This document shows positions 45,366-57,950 of a stretch of DNA of 64,000 nucleotides, in pieces. The position numbers and the translations under genes are program-made. How positions within the stretch are numbered: the stretch's first letter is position 1; every line of letters starts with the position of its first letter. This DNA comes from Bugulina stolonifera (Eukaryota; Bryozoa; Gymnolaemata; Cheilostomatida; Bugulidae): the NCBI GenBank assembly GCA_935421135.1, contig OW285189.1, forward strand, positions 16,327,072-16,391,071, written 5' to 3'. A model generated the notes under the pieces. That model worked only from the letters and a program-made list of their open reading frames with translations. It did not search any database and was not told the origin of the DNA.

Positions 45366-46202
45366 TCACCACATTATACAGTTTATTAAAACAGTTTTAA
45401 GGCACTGTCTTGTAATACCAGTTAAAAGCTTTGATAACCAAGTCAATGTACAATTACATAGTTTTGGATTTCTTTCACCCATGGCCTCCGCATCTTTTTC
45501 ATCACTGGTGGCGGTTCTCTTGAGCAGAGCGAATTCCCTTTTCATATATCTAAAATACAGAACATTTCACTTGTCTTTTGCTGCAGCAACATTTTTCCAT
45601 AAAGTTGTCCAAATAGCATCTCTATGGGAGATTAGCGACACTCCTTAAACCTTCATAAAATGCTGTCAAGAGTGAAAAAGTTACCATAGCTGGGTAAACT
45701 GTGAGATTGTTGAAAATTATGCAAGGGATTGAACTTACATTGTACAATGTGCTCCCAGCTGCTATGTCTATAGCAGTTGAACCAAGTCTAGGCCTATGAA
45801 TTTGTCTGCTCCCCCTACAGTTCATTCACCTCTTCAGCTATCTGTTATGTAATACATGTACATTACAAATTAGTATCAACTTATTAGACCTGTGAAAGTA
45901 CAGAAAGCGCTAAGGGTTCCATCTCAACATGAATGCTAATCTACATGCACATGTACATGTAAATAAGGGGTAAAAATCCATGTAACAACCTACAGTTTTC
46001 AAGCAGTATAATGTTAGTAGCGGTATAAAATTATTGTATAGTGCAAGATTTAGATTGCTGTAAAATTGCAGTATTAGGACAAGATGCTAAGCATATGCTA
46101 CAAAGCAATGCAAATTGAAGGGCATAGATTATTTCTTGTTACTCTGGCCAAACCAAAAGTGATGCTATTAGCGCATTTAGTCTCAAATAAGGGCTGTTGT
46201 AC

Positions 46203-48980
46203 CGGTTGTACTACATTACGGGGCCGGGGTTTGCCGGGGTCCGGTGCCGGGGTGACTCAAATTTGATAAAAATTTAATGAAAATAATTTATTTTAATTAA
46301 ATTCAATAAATAGAAGTGTATTTATTATATTTAAACTCACCTAGTCATCAAACAGACAAAAGTGATTGCTTCACCGAAACTGGTAGGATTATTGGACTAG
46401 TCGACCGCTGTTGATCGTTATTAAAGAAATACCGGCCGCAAGAATCTTGGCCTACAAAGTACTGGCCACCAGTTAATTTCCCTACTGGTTTCTTCATTGA
46501 GATTGTGTAGACAACTTCATAGTATCATCACTTACTGTAATCTAGCGCTGTATTGTATAAAATTATATAACATGGATTTCCAAACACCCAATGTTGACCT
46601 GTGCACATCAATATGAGATCATACAGTACAACTGAGAGGTGATTACTAACTTCGTACTCATTCAGTATATAGCTGGGGGGGGGGGGGGGGGGGGAGGCGA
46701 TGCTTAGAACTATGGATTGATTAGAGGGAAAATAAACACATCAGGAGCATCCTAGTCAGAACAGGATTCAGACACATGTATCAATACCTGCATTATCATA
46801 CTTCCTGTGTTGGCAATTATGATCCATTAATAATCAAATTTATTAGGCTAATACAACACAAAATAATACAGATAGACTTTATATGCACTACAACAGATTT
46901 ATTAGTATTCTAAAAACATTATTAATTCAACTGTGAACAAATATTTAGAATTATTTCTTATGTTTAAACATTATATAATAATATTAGTCCATATAACCGT
47001 TATGTACATAAAGTCTGTACTGATTTCCTGTTCTTGGTTAAATGTTTAATTCCACTAACAACATGCATAGGATGTGCAATGAATGAAGTCGTAAGCTACA
47101 AATAGTTAAAACTTGCACATCCAGTATACCAATAATACAAATGAACTGCACATGGAAAACAGTATTTATATACATAAAATAATATGCAAAACAGAACAGC
47201 TAGATCTCAGATGAACAACAAGTAATAATACATGCATTATATTATATATAAAGAAGAGCAAAGTGTTAAGCTGCTACAGCATGACCACATCGCAACTCTC
47301 AAAAATTAAGCTTCAACAACCGCATGTATAGTGGAAATCAACCCATACAGCGTGGTGAAACTGTCCAGCAGTGTGTGTAGGCTGATTGTCACTATACATG
47401 CATTTTTTATGTTGCTGAGGTGGCCGTGATGGTAGCAGTCTCTTCACATGCTTGCCAGAGTGCTGGAGGTTGGTGGTAATAGGGCATCTTCTTCTCGATG
47501 CTGATTTCCTGGGTCGTCGTACCAGTTCGGCCATAACTGTAATAACATTAATATCATCAGATCGCATTGGACCTACATGCATGTGTAAAAAGGCAGGATT
47601 TCATTATGCTATTATAGGTAAGTAGAATTTGTGAATGTTCGAAAAAGACAGCTCGAAACAGGAAGTTTCGAACCTGGATTTTTGAAAAACTGCTAGTTTG
47701 AAACTTTACACCCCAATCCCCAACTCTCAGACTTCAATAAATTTGGGACAGTTCGAAACCGAACAGTTCAACACTGGATAGTTCGAAACCCCTAACCCCA
47801 GATTTCAACCAATTTTTAATATCATTTTTTTATTTAAACAACTAAATAAATTAATTTATCTGTGAGTTGTGTTTTTCTAAATGTAATCTACACAGTTTAG
47901 AACTGTCCGGTTTTGAACTGTCCGGTTGTGAAACGTCCTGTTTCGATTTGTCTTTTTCGAGATGTCTTTTACCGATTTCAACTAATTCTTATTTTTAATA
48001 GGATTTTATTGTTCTACTACTAGCAACTTGTAGAACACTAAATAATTAATTCTCTGTGAGTTATGTTCTTCTAACTATAAACTACACAGTTTCGAATTGG
48101 TTGTATACCAAACGTCCGGTTTAAAAATGTCCTATTTCAAACTGTATTTTTCAAAATGTCCCTTTACCAGGTAGTATGACTAAAGTATATAAGTCATATT
48201 TCAGCTGATGAATGCATTGGAGCTTTTCTTTGATTTTAATTATCATTTTATTTTGATTTTGTCATTTTTATTTTAATTCTAAAAAATAATTAAGCCACTT
48301 GCAATAACTATATATTATTTTTTTTTATTCTTATTTAAAATAATCAAATAATATTATCTCTAATGATGTAAATAATATTTTAATATTAAATATAACAACC
48401 CAATGAATGAAAATGTTTTATGTTTTGTTATTTACTCACTCAGTCACTGGGCAAGATCATTCAGCAGGCAACAGCTCTGTTAACAAAGATGCTAAACCTT
48501 TACTCTCTATTCATATATAGATGGAAACTTCACTAACCAGTGCTGCAGTCCATAATGAATATGATACAATATCAATACAGTAGAAATATTCAAAAAGTAT
48601 ATGATTTGTAGAATGAGAATATTTCAGCAAGAACTTTGTTGAGACAGGAAGTAGAGACTGTTGTCATGGGCAACAAAAGCATTCGGAAACGTTAAAGTTA
48701 GTTTGGACAAAGACGCCGGGCTAACGGCTGGCGAGATTGTTGAGGTCTACTTAACTCGATTATGTTGTCTACGAACAATTTTTATTTGGCCGGTTTGTCT
48801 TCAGGAATGCCGTTCGTTCAGTGAGTCACTTTTGGTGACTAGGTGAGTTAAAATTAAATAAATAAGTTACTATTGACTCATTTTAATTTAAATAAATTAT
48901 TTTTATTAAAATTTAATCAAATTTGATTTACCCCGGCACCGGACCCCGGCAAACCCCGGCCCCGTAATGTAGTACAACCG
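46203..48980. mobile_element. MULE-like DNA transposon (2778 bp) with 9-bp target duplication
   Basis: Inverted termini of about 150 bp start CGGTTGTACTACATTACGGG (46203) and end with the complement at 48980. They include a very GC-rich block (GGGGTTTGCCGGGGTCCGG) and then an AT-rich part ending near a GACTAGGTGAGTT motif. They are flanked by CTGTTGTAC on both sides (46194-46202 and 48981-48989). Nine-bp duplication plus long termini fits the Mutator superfamily. No transposase is visible. The interior has non-repetitive segments (46358-46500; 47313-47582; 48655-48830) that could be captured host sequence, and a nested MITE (47617-48168). Confidence 0.75.
47617..48168. mobile_element. GACAGTTCGAAAC-family MITE(s), copy 4, nested in MULE-like element
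   Basis: Repeated GACAGTTCGAAAC variants at both ends and in the middle; the right end is TGTCCCTTTACC. The marker AATGTAATCTACACAG appears at about 47880 and a degenerate version at about 48075. This suggests one full copy plus a second partial copy in tandem, or one internally duplicated element. Confidence 0.6.
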
Positions 48981-48989
48981 CTGTTGTAC

Positions 48990-50970
48990 TTGCTGTGGAA
49001 AACTATAATATTAATTAATTAGTTAGCTGATTTTCACATCAGAATAATGTACACAATGTACTTGTTAAATGCTGGCTTGCATCATATGATTGGTCTCTAA
49101 GTGTATCAAGGTACTTTCTCCAACTAACCTTTCAACTCATTTGTATCTGTATATGTAGTGCATGTGGCTTATCCTGAATAAACTTCTATTTTCAGTAATA
49201 GACAAATAGTTGCTTAGATCCTGCACTGTCCGCTTACTCATCAATTATTGAAGCTGCCCTTCATTAAGAAAACATTCTACAATAGAAAGTCTACAGAGAG
49301 TAAGTTTCCTGCAAATACCGTTTACATGTATACTGATAGAAACATTATAATATGGTTGTACTATACAACAGACTAGCAAACGCAACCCAAATTAGAAGTT
49401 TCAGTTTTGGAACATAATAAGAACATACTGCTCCATTAATGGAGACCATGGCGCATAATGGTAGTGGGTACTGAGATAGAGTACAAAGTTGAATTTAAAC
49501 ACTACAATGATACTCACTGATGCTGGCTACAATTCTTTCTTGACACACATGGAGATTAAGTCAACTAAAGTTGCCTAAGACCTACAAAAATACAGATTAT
49601 TCAGACATACATGTAGATAACTAAACAAGAGAAATTATTTGTGTGCCACAGATTATTCTTGAATATCATGATTTTTCTTAATTTTGGTAGGTGGAGGCAG
49701 AGCAATGTAAGTGTGTAGGCCTATGCCCTGTAATGGTAGCACATTACTTGGAAGAAATTGAAACAAATATTCGAAACGGCAAGATGGATGCAGTTACTCT
49801 TGTATTAGTGGTATTGGTACACTTTATGCTTTAATATCTCCTAAAATGTATATAATCGTAAAGGACGTTAAATAGCTTAACAAAAAGTGAACCTTATAGC
49901 CACTGTATAGTCTAATATTATTAAGGATAGAGCTACACACATTTCTTACTGCACAATGTATTTTAGATCCCTGGATGCGGTATTGCCCTCATATAAGTTT
50001 CTTCAACACCTTCTCTCCAGCTGCTACAAAGCAGCAAGTTATATGTACATTTAATAACTTGAGACATAGCAAATTCACCTGACACCTAATGCCTGAGAAT
50101 ATCTGGAAGGGTAGCTTTAACGGGCAACATTTACTGAAAAAAGTTTACATAATTCAAACATATTATTCCATGGAAGATACACTCTTACTCAGGTTATACA
50201 TAACTCATTTACGAGCCTCGGTTTACCATCCTTCAAGACAATATCTTTTTCAATACTGTTGGAAATTCCCCACTGGAGACAAATCCAACTGTGACAAATG
50301 TTTACTAGTTTAATACATACCAATATTAGGCATACTTGGACGGCCCACCTCAGCAAACCAGATCATTCAGAATATCCATGTCCATGCCTATGTTAACATG
50401 AAAAATATCATTATTACATTGTGTATTAATTCTTCCTATGCACTAAATCTTTAGACTGATGGTCAAGTGGTGTAAACATTTACCATATTACAGCAGCAAC
50501 CAAAAAAATGAAATGTTTTGAAAGATAACCATGGACCTGTATTAACTCCAATATATTTCCTACATGAATAGGCCAATACCAAGTAGAAAAGCAGGTTCTT
50601 ACATAATATTTAAAGCTTCTATCAATTTCCCTACTAACCAGACTGAGCTTTATCACATGATGAATTGAAGCAAAAAAAGCAAACCTAGGAAGTGACTAAG
50701 CAAATTCTCAGTAACTTGCACAACTAACAGTCTACAGATCATGCAATCTAGGTTAAGCAAAGAGAGCTGAAGAAGATTAGAAGATCTCGGACCGGTAATG
50801 TAAAGGGTTGACAACAGACAAGGGTAGAACATAAAAGACTAACAGCAAACAAATTGCATGACACCAGAAGCAGTGGTTTCAGCTGCGGAAGAAGTACAAT
50901 GTACATGTAGATGTAAGTGGGATGGCTCTATGCTAGAGTAGGCCTAATGAGCTAAAGATTCAGTGAAATC
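48990..50970. other. No gene identified
   Basis: Low-complexity AT-rich sequence without recognisable coding exons, RNA genes or clear repeat termini. Confidence 0.4.
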
Positions 50971-50979
50971 TGGTAGCAG

Positions 50980-51367
50980 TGGCTGTGTTACTTATTGCTA
51001 TCACCCCTGCAACAACTACTAGCACTAATACTGCGATGAATACTACTGTAGGTGCTACCACTAACTGCTGCTGCTGCTGCTGCAGCTCTGCCTCACTTCT
51101 ACTTCTTACTATGAAGACTACTACCATTATTCCGCCTCATCTCTCTTCCGACTACATAGGACTACTATCACTACCAGTACTACTGCTACAACTACTATTG
51201 CCACTATTGCTGCTGCTGCTACTACTAATACTACCACCACCACTACCATTACTACTACTACCACTACCACTACTACTACTACTGCTACTACTACCACTAC
51301 TACTACTAGTACTACTACAACTACTACTGCAATTACTGCTGGCACTACTACTACTACTACTACTACG

Positions 51368-51398
<31 letters not shown>

Positions 51399-51813
51399 TT
51401 ACTACTACTGCTGCTACTGTTACTACTACTACTACTGCCGCTACTATTACTACTGCTACTACTATTACTACAACTACTACTACTAGTACTACTACTACTA
51501 CAACAACTACTGCCACTGCTATTACTACTACTACTACTACTGCTACTACTATTACTACCAGTCCTACTGCTATAATTGCTGCTACTACTACTACTGCTGC
51601 TGCTACTACTACTACTACTACAGCTACTACTAGAGCTGTTCCTAGAGCTACTACAATTGCCACTGCTACACGTAGGGCCTACTACTACAACTACTACTGC
51701 AGTTACTGCTGCCACTACTACTACTACTACTACTACTACTGCTACTGCTGCTACTACTGCTATTGCTGCTGTTGCTACTACTACTACTACTGCTGCTGCT
51801 ACTACTACTACTG

Positions 51814-51848
<35 letters not shown>

Positions 51849-51867
51849 ACTGCTACTGCTACTGCTG

Positions 51868-51911
<44 letters not shown>

Positions 51912-52650
51912 GCTGCTGCTACTGCTGCTACTACTACTACAGCTGATACTACTACTACTACTACTGCTGCTACTACTACTACTGCTGCTACTACTACTGG
52001 CACTATTGCAGCTGCTACTGCTGCTGCTACTACTGCTGCTGCTACTACTGCAACTACTGCTGCTGCTGCTATTAATACTACTACTGCTGCTGCTGCTGCT
52101 ACTACTACTGCTACTACTATTACTACTACTACTACTACTGCCATAATTGCTGCTACTACTACTACTGCTGCTGCTACTACTACTACTACTACTACTACAG
52201 CTACTACTAGAGCTGTTCCTAGAGCTACTACAATTGTCACTGCTACACATACTACTACAGCCATAACTACCAGAGCCACTACTATAACCACTACTAAAGC
52301 TACTACAGCGACTACCACAGCTGCTACTAGGGCTACTGCTAGAGCTACTGCTACAGCTACTACAACAGCTACTGTTGCTTTTATTGCCTCTACCGTTCCT
52401 CCTACTATTACTATTGCTCTTCCTACTAGTGCTGCTGTCACTGCTCCTACTATGGCCACTGCTGCTGCTTCTACTACTTCTACTACTACTACCACTGCAG
52501 CTACCAGTGCCGCTACTACAACTGCTACCACTACTGCCACTGCTACCACTACTGCCACTGCTACCACTACTACTACTACTGTTGATGCTATAACCCTGAA
52601 GCTACCGCCGCTACTGCTACTACCCCTGCTACTCCTACTAGTGCTAATGG
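50980..52650. repeat. 1.7-kb CTA/CTG/CCA trinucleotide tract
   Basis: Interrupted triplet repeats (mainly ACT/GCT on the plus strand) keep all three plus frames and two minus frames open for hundreds of codons, giving poly-Leu, poly-Thr/Ala, poly-Ser and poly-Val/Ala translations. I treat these as artefacts. An internal segment with AGAGCTGTTCCTAGAGC occurs twice (about 51630 and 52210), showing a roughly 580-bp internal duplication. A smaller, degenerate tract of the same type lies at 58070-58440. Confidence 0.9.
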
Positions 52651-52739
52651 GAGTCACATTAAAATAAATTGAATACCACATCATCGGTAGAACCAGACAA
52701 TAGTGGTATATGTACATCTCTTCAGTTTTAAATTCCATT

Positions 52740-53250
52740 CAGCAATGGTGAGGGTCCGGATGACTGATCAGGATGCAGAAGATCAAGGTGCACTAAATGT
52801 TAATGAGACTTAAAAGGACGAAGTCAGAGTACAGCACTGGCTTCAGGCTGACATCCGCCTACAGGTTGTAATGTTGGTGCCTGCAAGCCATCGCAGCTGA
52901 TCTGTATCCAACGACAGGGTCTCAGAGCAAGTCCAGTCTGACGAAGGCTACCCATTTCAAACATTTGATCATAAACTTTTACAACTCTATGACTGAGTCA
53001 GCCAAGATTGAGTTGAAGTAGAATTAACATATTATTACAACCACAATGAGCTCTACAGTTGTTTCTGGTACCAACAATACTCTAGAGGTCTCTGTTGTGT
53101 ATCTATAAAGGATGAGCCCTGAAAGCCCACTCTTGCTTTGTTTCGAGAAGAACAGCTGAGTTCCACAAGAGCAGCAGGATTCTATTGTGGTTTATGACCA
53201 CATTAATAAAGTCTGTTATTGCAATCTGAAGATACCTCCAGATCTGTTTG
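52740..53250 (+). other. LTR-like or untranslated segment, uncertain
   Basis: TCTATAAAGG at about 53100 and ATTAATAAAGTCTG at about 53204 are about 100 bp apart, as in the U3-R region of LTRs. Base composition is less AT-rich than the surroundings. No ends or target duplication found, and no coding frame. Confidence 0.2.
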
Positions 53251-53264
53251 GGGGTATTCAGTAC

Positions 53265-54562
53265 CATACTTGCCAAGTGTCCCGGGTTTCTCGGGACACC
53301 CCCGGGATTTGAAAATTGTCCCTACACTGTCCCAATGTCCTGATTTATACCCCGGGAATTAGGAAATTGCTGCTCCAAAAAATTTATTTATTATTTTCTT
53401 TGGATTTTCCAAAGCATTGGCTGAAAAAAGGTTGAGCGTCGCAAATCCTGGGGAATTTTGCTAAATACAATGCTACACACCGTTTATTTTTAAATTAGTA
53501 GTTCGATGTCTACTGACTGTCGTGTCTATGCCAATTGCCACTAGTGATAGCCCAAACTCTGACTAATTCCTGAGCTATATTGGCAGTGTACTAAAGCCTC
53601 CCCAACAGTGGATAGCTATTTTATATAAACGCTCTAATGTCAATGACAACCACCGCGCAAATGAAAATTCACTCATTGATATTATAATTATTTGCTTGTA
53701 CAAATAATGTTTCCATTATTAGTCTATTAATTGGATGTTAATTTAGCTGTTAAGCCAAACAATTCTCACAGTACAGACAAGCAAAAGACTCGGCAACTTT
53801 CAAAATTAAAATCAATGGGTCAAATTTATTTATTTTATTTCTAAATGTAAATTAGGTTTTTAATATCAATATTATAATTATGCCTTCTGCACCTTCTAGT
53901 ATTACTGATGGTGGTACCAATGACATAGCCAGGCACACGCTGACCCGGAAGCATATCAAAGCTGTTGTCTAAAAGCTGTCACGTCACTTAAAAGCTTAGA
54001 AGATTTGTTTATTCTCAATGATTCTGAAGTTCAAAAGACAGGCTTACATTATGATTATAATTTTTAATATAATAATAATAAACTTAACTTATGAAAATAC
54101 TGAATTATTAATATTATTATTATAATTCAGTGTTTTCATAAATAAAGCTATTTATATGTTTATAATTTAATAAAATGAAACAAAAATTTGGTTTCTAATA
54201 AATTTTTATGTTGTAGCAAGTTTTATAGGTCTTCTTTAGATAATCCAACCTGAAGCACTCTTTGCAATTTCATTCCTATTCTAATTCTTCTCACCATTTT
54301 AAAACCATTCCAATATGCATGTAATATGAACATATTTTTGACCACTAGAGCAGCATACAAATACAAGTGAAGTTGCACTAACTACTGTCATTTTAGTGGC
54401 TCACAAAAAATATTTTGAATGCGGGATGTGCTCCTCTACCCCTCCCGCACCCTTTCTGGCAGCCCGCTACGCGGGCTGGCATGGCCTGCGGCCATGTCAC
54501 CCGTCCTCCCTCTGGTCCGCCCATGTGTCCAGATTTTTTACCCAAGTTACTTGGCAAGTATG
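53265..54562. mobile_element. hAT-type DNA transposon (1298 bp), non-autonomous
   Basis: Termini CATACTTGCCAAG (53265) and CTTGGCAAGTATG (to 54562), flanked by the 8-bp direct repeat TTCAGTAC (53257-53264 and 54563-54570). The 8-bp duplication and CA start fit hAT. GC-rich ends include TGTCCCGGG near the left and two tight hairpins near 54465-54497 (AGCCCGC/GCGGGCT and CATGGCC/GGCCATG). No transposase frame. Confidence 0.85.
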
Positions 54563-55359
54563 TTCAGTACAGTACAGTAGAGTGCTGCGCTGTCTTGGTC
54601 TGTGGTATTCAAATGTGTTGATCATAGTCAATTGATATGGAAATGTGCGGTGACAGCCCTAGGGCCTCGATGTATTCATTTCAGTTGAGCTAGAGCTTCC
54701 ACAGCAATTATAATAAAATCCGTAATGAAGCCTATGGTTTCCATATTGCCAACCAGGTCTACAATCTTGTTGCTGTAAATTGCTGTTCATGATTTATTAC
54801 TGTGTTGTACATTTCACCAACTAGGCCTATAGTTTGCAGTCAGAAACTGATGAAGTAGTAGCATAGGCTATATATATTTGCTCTTTTTGGTTGATATGGA
54901 AGCAGATTTCTACTTGCTCCCGATTCAGTAGCTACTAATCAATGCTCTGCTACCATAAAAACCTTTATAGGCAGAATTAACAGGCACTTGGCAAAAGAAT
55001 GAGGGCTGCAGGACTGCAACAGCGCAGGTATAATAATAATTCCCATGGTTCCAAACATGGCAATGGGTATTCTCCAGTGACCTGATTGATCATTCATTGA
55101 TCATTAGCATTAGTTATCGGATTTACAGCAAGCATTAGTTGGAAGCAATAGCTAATAAGTAAGTTCACTAAATTTAATACCAATCAATAACAACATGAAG
55201 AAAGCATAAAGGCATGATAATTATAATTAATATTAATAATTTAATACATGTGATGATGGCGAAACTTCCAATTTTGAATTTAATAAATATTTGTTCAATA
55301 CATACATGTACACTATGACTATTTAGGCCTCAAGTACTATAACTACTATAGATATACTA

Positions 55360-55557
55360 ATGAAATGTAAATAATAATTATCATACTATGATATTTTAAC
55401 CAGTGAAGTTGAAACTTAAATTAATAATATTTTTAAAATATTAATAATTATAATAATATTATATTATAATTATTAATATTTTAAAAATATTATTAATTTA
55501 AATTTCAACTTCACTGGTTAAAATATCATAGTATGATAATTATTATTTACATTTCAT
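55360..55557. repeat. 198-bp near-perfect palindrome
   Basis: Arms of about 95-99 bp from ATGAAATGTAAATAATAATT (55360) to its complement ending ATTTCAT (55557), with only a handful of mismatches near the centre and at AAACTTAAATT. AT-rich and able to extrude a cruciform. No coding content. It may be a very compact foldback element or a palindromic duplication. Confidence 0.9.
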
Positions 55558-55860
55558 ATAAATATAATTTAATATTAATTAAATATTACATATTTTATAT
55601 TATCCTATTAGGCCTACTTTTAGTGATTCAACTGATTTCTACCTGATATTCTGATCGCTTGATTTCGAAATCCTAAATTAAAATTAATTAAATTGTACTA
55701 CGCTTTTCCTTCATTTTAGAGAGTAGGTCATGAGTAGAGAAGTATTTTCTAATGATGCATGTTGGATTCACTTTAACCAACAGGAACGCTATTGCATTGC
55801 AAATAACAATACTCGCTAGCTTTGATTTCTTGCCAGCTAAAATATCAATCTCTAAATTAT

Positions 55861-57599
55861 TGTGGTAGATTCTAGAAGTGTTTTTGCAAGCTGGTATTGT
55901 AATTGTAAGGCTAGGGAAGCTGTTGCTTTTTTACCTATATAATAGGAGTTAGCTACATGTAGCTCTAGCTGCATGTAGCTATTTTAGATACTTATATATA
56001 AGGGATTTTTATATACAGTAGGGAGGAGGAGTAGAGTAAGTAGAGAGAAAGTGGAAGAGAAGTTGAAGTGTTAATAAAGTAAAAGTTAGATCTGCAAGTG
56101 TCTAGACAACCCAGAGAAGGTTTATGGAATGACAGTTGAATGAACAGTAAAATCCATAACAGTGGTGGCAGCAGTGGGATTCCGGTCTAAACACTCTAAC
56201 TGCTCAACACTTACAACTCGTATTACACCGACTGACTTGGACAGTCATGCTTAGATGGATAGGGTAGACTATCTTGTAAGAGTCCAGCGTGAGCGTGGTG
56301 TTTATGCCATAGCCTATCAAGCTGTGTATAGCTCATCAGGATCTACACCTAGGAGTAGTGAACCAGGAAGCTGGAGGATACTTTCTCTCTAATGACAATT
56401 GGATAGAAATTATTGTGTTATGTATTTATTTTAGTTTATGTAATTATTTTAATTTCATGAGTACTGTTTGTTGGTGCCTGTTATATCTCGTCGTTCAGAT
56501 GGTGCATCCAGAATCTACGGTAGAATGGTATAATGCAACCTATAGGAGCCTCTAACCTTCTATTTGTGGAATCGATGCTACTAACATTGAAGTGAGCACA
56601 GGTGTGGTGTGCAGATGGTGTATCCAGTGCCTACTGTAGAATGGTGTAATGCAACCTATAGGAGCCTCTAACCTTCTATTTGTGGGACGTATACTACTAA
56701 CATCAAAGTGATCACAGGTGTGATGTTCAAACATATGGAGGAGACACGAGAATCACTTGTATCCACTAATGGTGCTAAAGATAAAACAGGACAACGGTAT
56801 AAAAACGGAGATTTCTAACTACGGAGTACTTGTCTGTTGCCTACTATATATTGATGTTCAGCTGGCATATCCAAGGTCTACTGTAGCTTAACATGGTTTA
56901 ATGCAACCTATAGGAGCCTCTAAACCTCTACTTGGTTGGACTGATACTGCTTGCATTGAAGAGAGCACTGGTGTGATATTCAGATGGTGTATCCAGTGTC
57001 TACTGTAGAATGGTATAATGCAACCTATAGGAGCCTCTAACCTTCTATTTGTGGGACGTGTACTACTAACATCGGAGTGAGCACAAGTGTGATGTCCATA
57101 ATATTGAGGAGGCAACGGAATATCTTTGTATCTGCTACCGCTGATGCTAAAGACCAGACAAGACAATTGTATAGAAACTAAGTTTTAAAACTAATGGACA
57201 TATACTAAAACTTTCTTCTACTTTTTATGATCAGGTTATCCATTATGTTTATAGATGTAGGTGTAGGTAATACCCACACCTCATCTAGAAGGGGAGAATG
57301 TGGTAGATTCTAGAAGTGTTTTTGCAAGCTGGTATTGTAATTGTAAGGCTAGGGAAGCTGTTGCTTTTTTACCTATATAATAGGAGTTAGCTACATGTAG
57401 CTCTAGCTGCATGTAGCTATTTTAGATACTTATATATAAGGGATTTTTATATACAGTAGGGAGGAGGAGTAGAGTAAGTAGAGAGAAAGTGGAAGAGAAG
57501 TTGAAGTGTTAATAAAGTAAAAGTTAGATCTGCAAGTGTCTAGACAACCCAGAGAAGGTTTATGGAATGACAGTTGAATGAACAGTACAATCCATAACA
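55861..57599 (+). mobile_element. Non-autonomous LTR retrotransposon (TRIM-like), recent
   Basis: Two 301-bp LTRs (55861-56161, 57299-57599) begin TGTGGTAG and end CCATAACA and differ at one position (A/C near the 3' end). The target duplication is TTAT (55857-55860, 57600-57603). Next to the left LTR is a primer-binding site, TGGTGGCAGCAGTGGGATTC (56163-56182), complementary to the 3' end of a tRNA-Leu type apart from one base. A polypurine tract AGAAGGGGAGAA (57287-57298) precedes the right LTR. LTRs carry TATATATAAGG (about 55994) and AATAAA (56073). The 1137-bp interior has no gag or pol, so mobilisation must have come from a partner element. Confidence 0.92.
56498..57178. repeat. Higher-order tandem repeat inside the LTR element
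   Basis: Two units of about 355 bp, each made of two about 115-bp subunits containing AATGCAACCTATAGGAGCC (near 56534, 56648, 56902, 57017) followed by a shared tail (GATGCTAAAGA-like, about 56770 and 57140). This accounts for most of the interior. Confidence 0.8.
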
Positions 57600-57915
57600 T
57601 TATGTAGCTGATGCAAGTTTTGTTCACATATCTACGGTGCTATCACAAAGCATCCTAAACATCAGTCTAAAATAATTTCTATGCAATGGAAACATTACGA
57701 ATTTCACTTTGCTGGGCACAAGAGAAGACAACTCCCATTGCACTGTTAAAATGATCAAGAGAAGACAATCACTGCAATAAAGGCTGACTCTTGGAAAACA
57801 TCACAATTAGCCAATGAAAAAGTCACACATTGTGGCCTTCATCATTGATGAATCATGCTTCAATGATTATTAACCCAATGCCTACAGTGGTAATTCTTTT
57901 AAAATAATGCACCGA

Positions 57916-57950
57916 GTTGTCATTTCAGGGGACCCCCCTGAAATGACAAC
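57916..57950. repeat. 16-bp stem hairpin with ACC loop
   Basis: GTTGTCATTTCAGGGG, ACC, CCCCTGAAATGACAAC. It is followed by GCGTATTGACATATTTTTGC, similar to the sequence after the hairpin at 36042. Stem sequences differ between the two while both remain paired. Confidence 0.7.

Noticed and set aside
45430..45640. Minus-strand coding-like text (IWTTLWKNVAAAKDK, then MKREFALLKRTATSDEKD) with a TGA between, suggesting a MADF/Myb-type transposon protein.
   Set aside because: The domain match rests on a vague pattern and the stop is unexplained; noted but not annotated.
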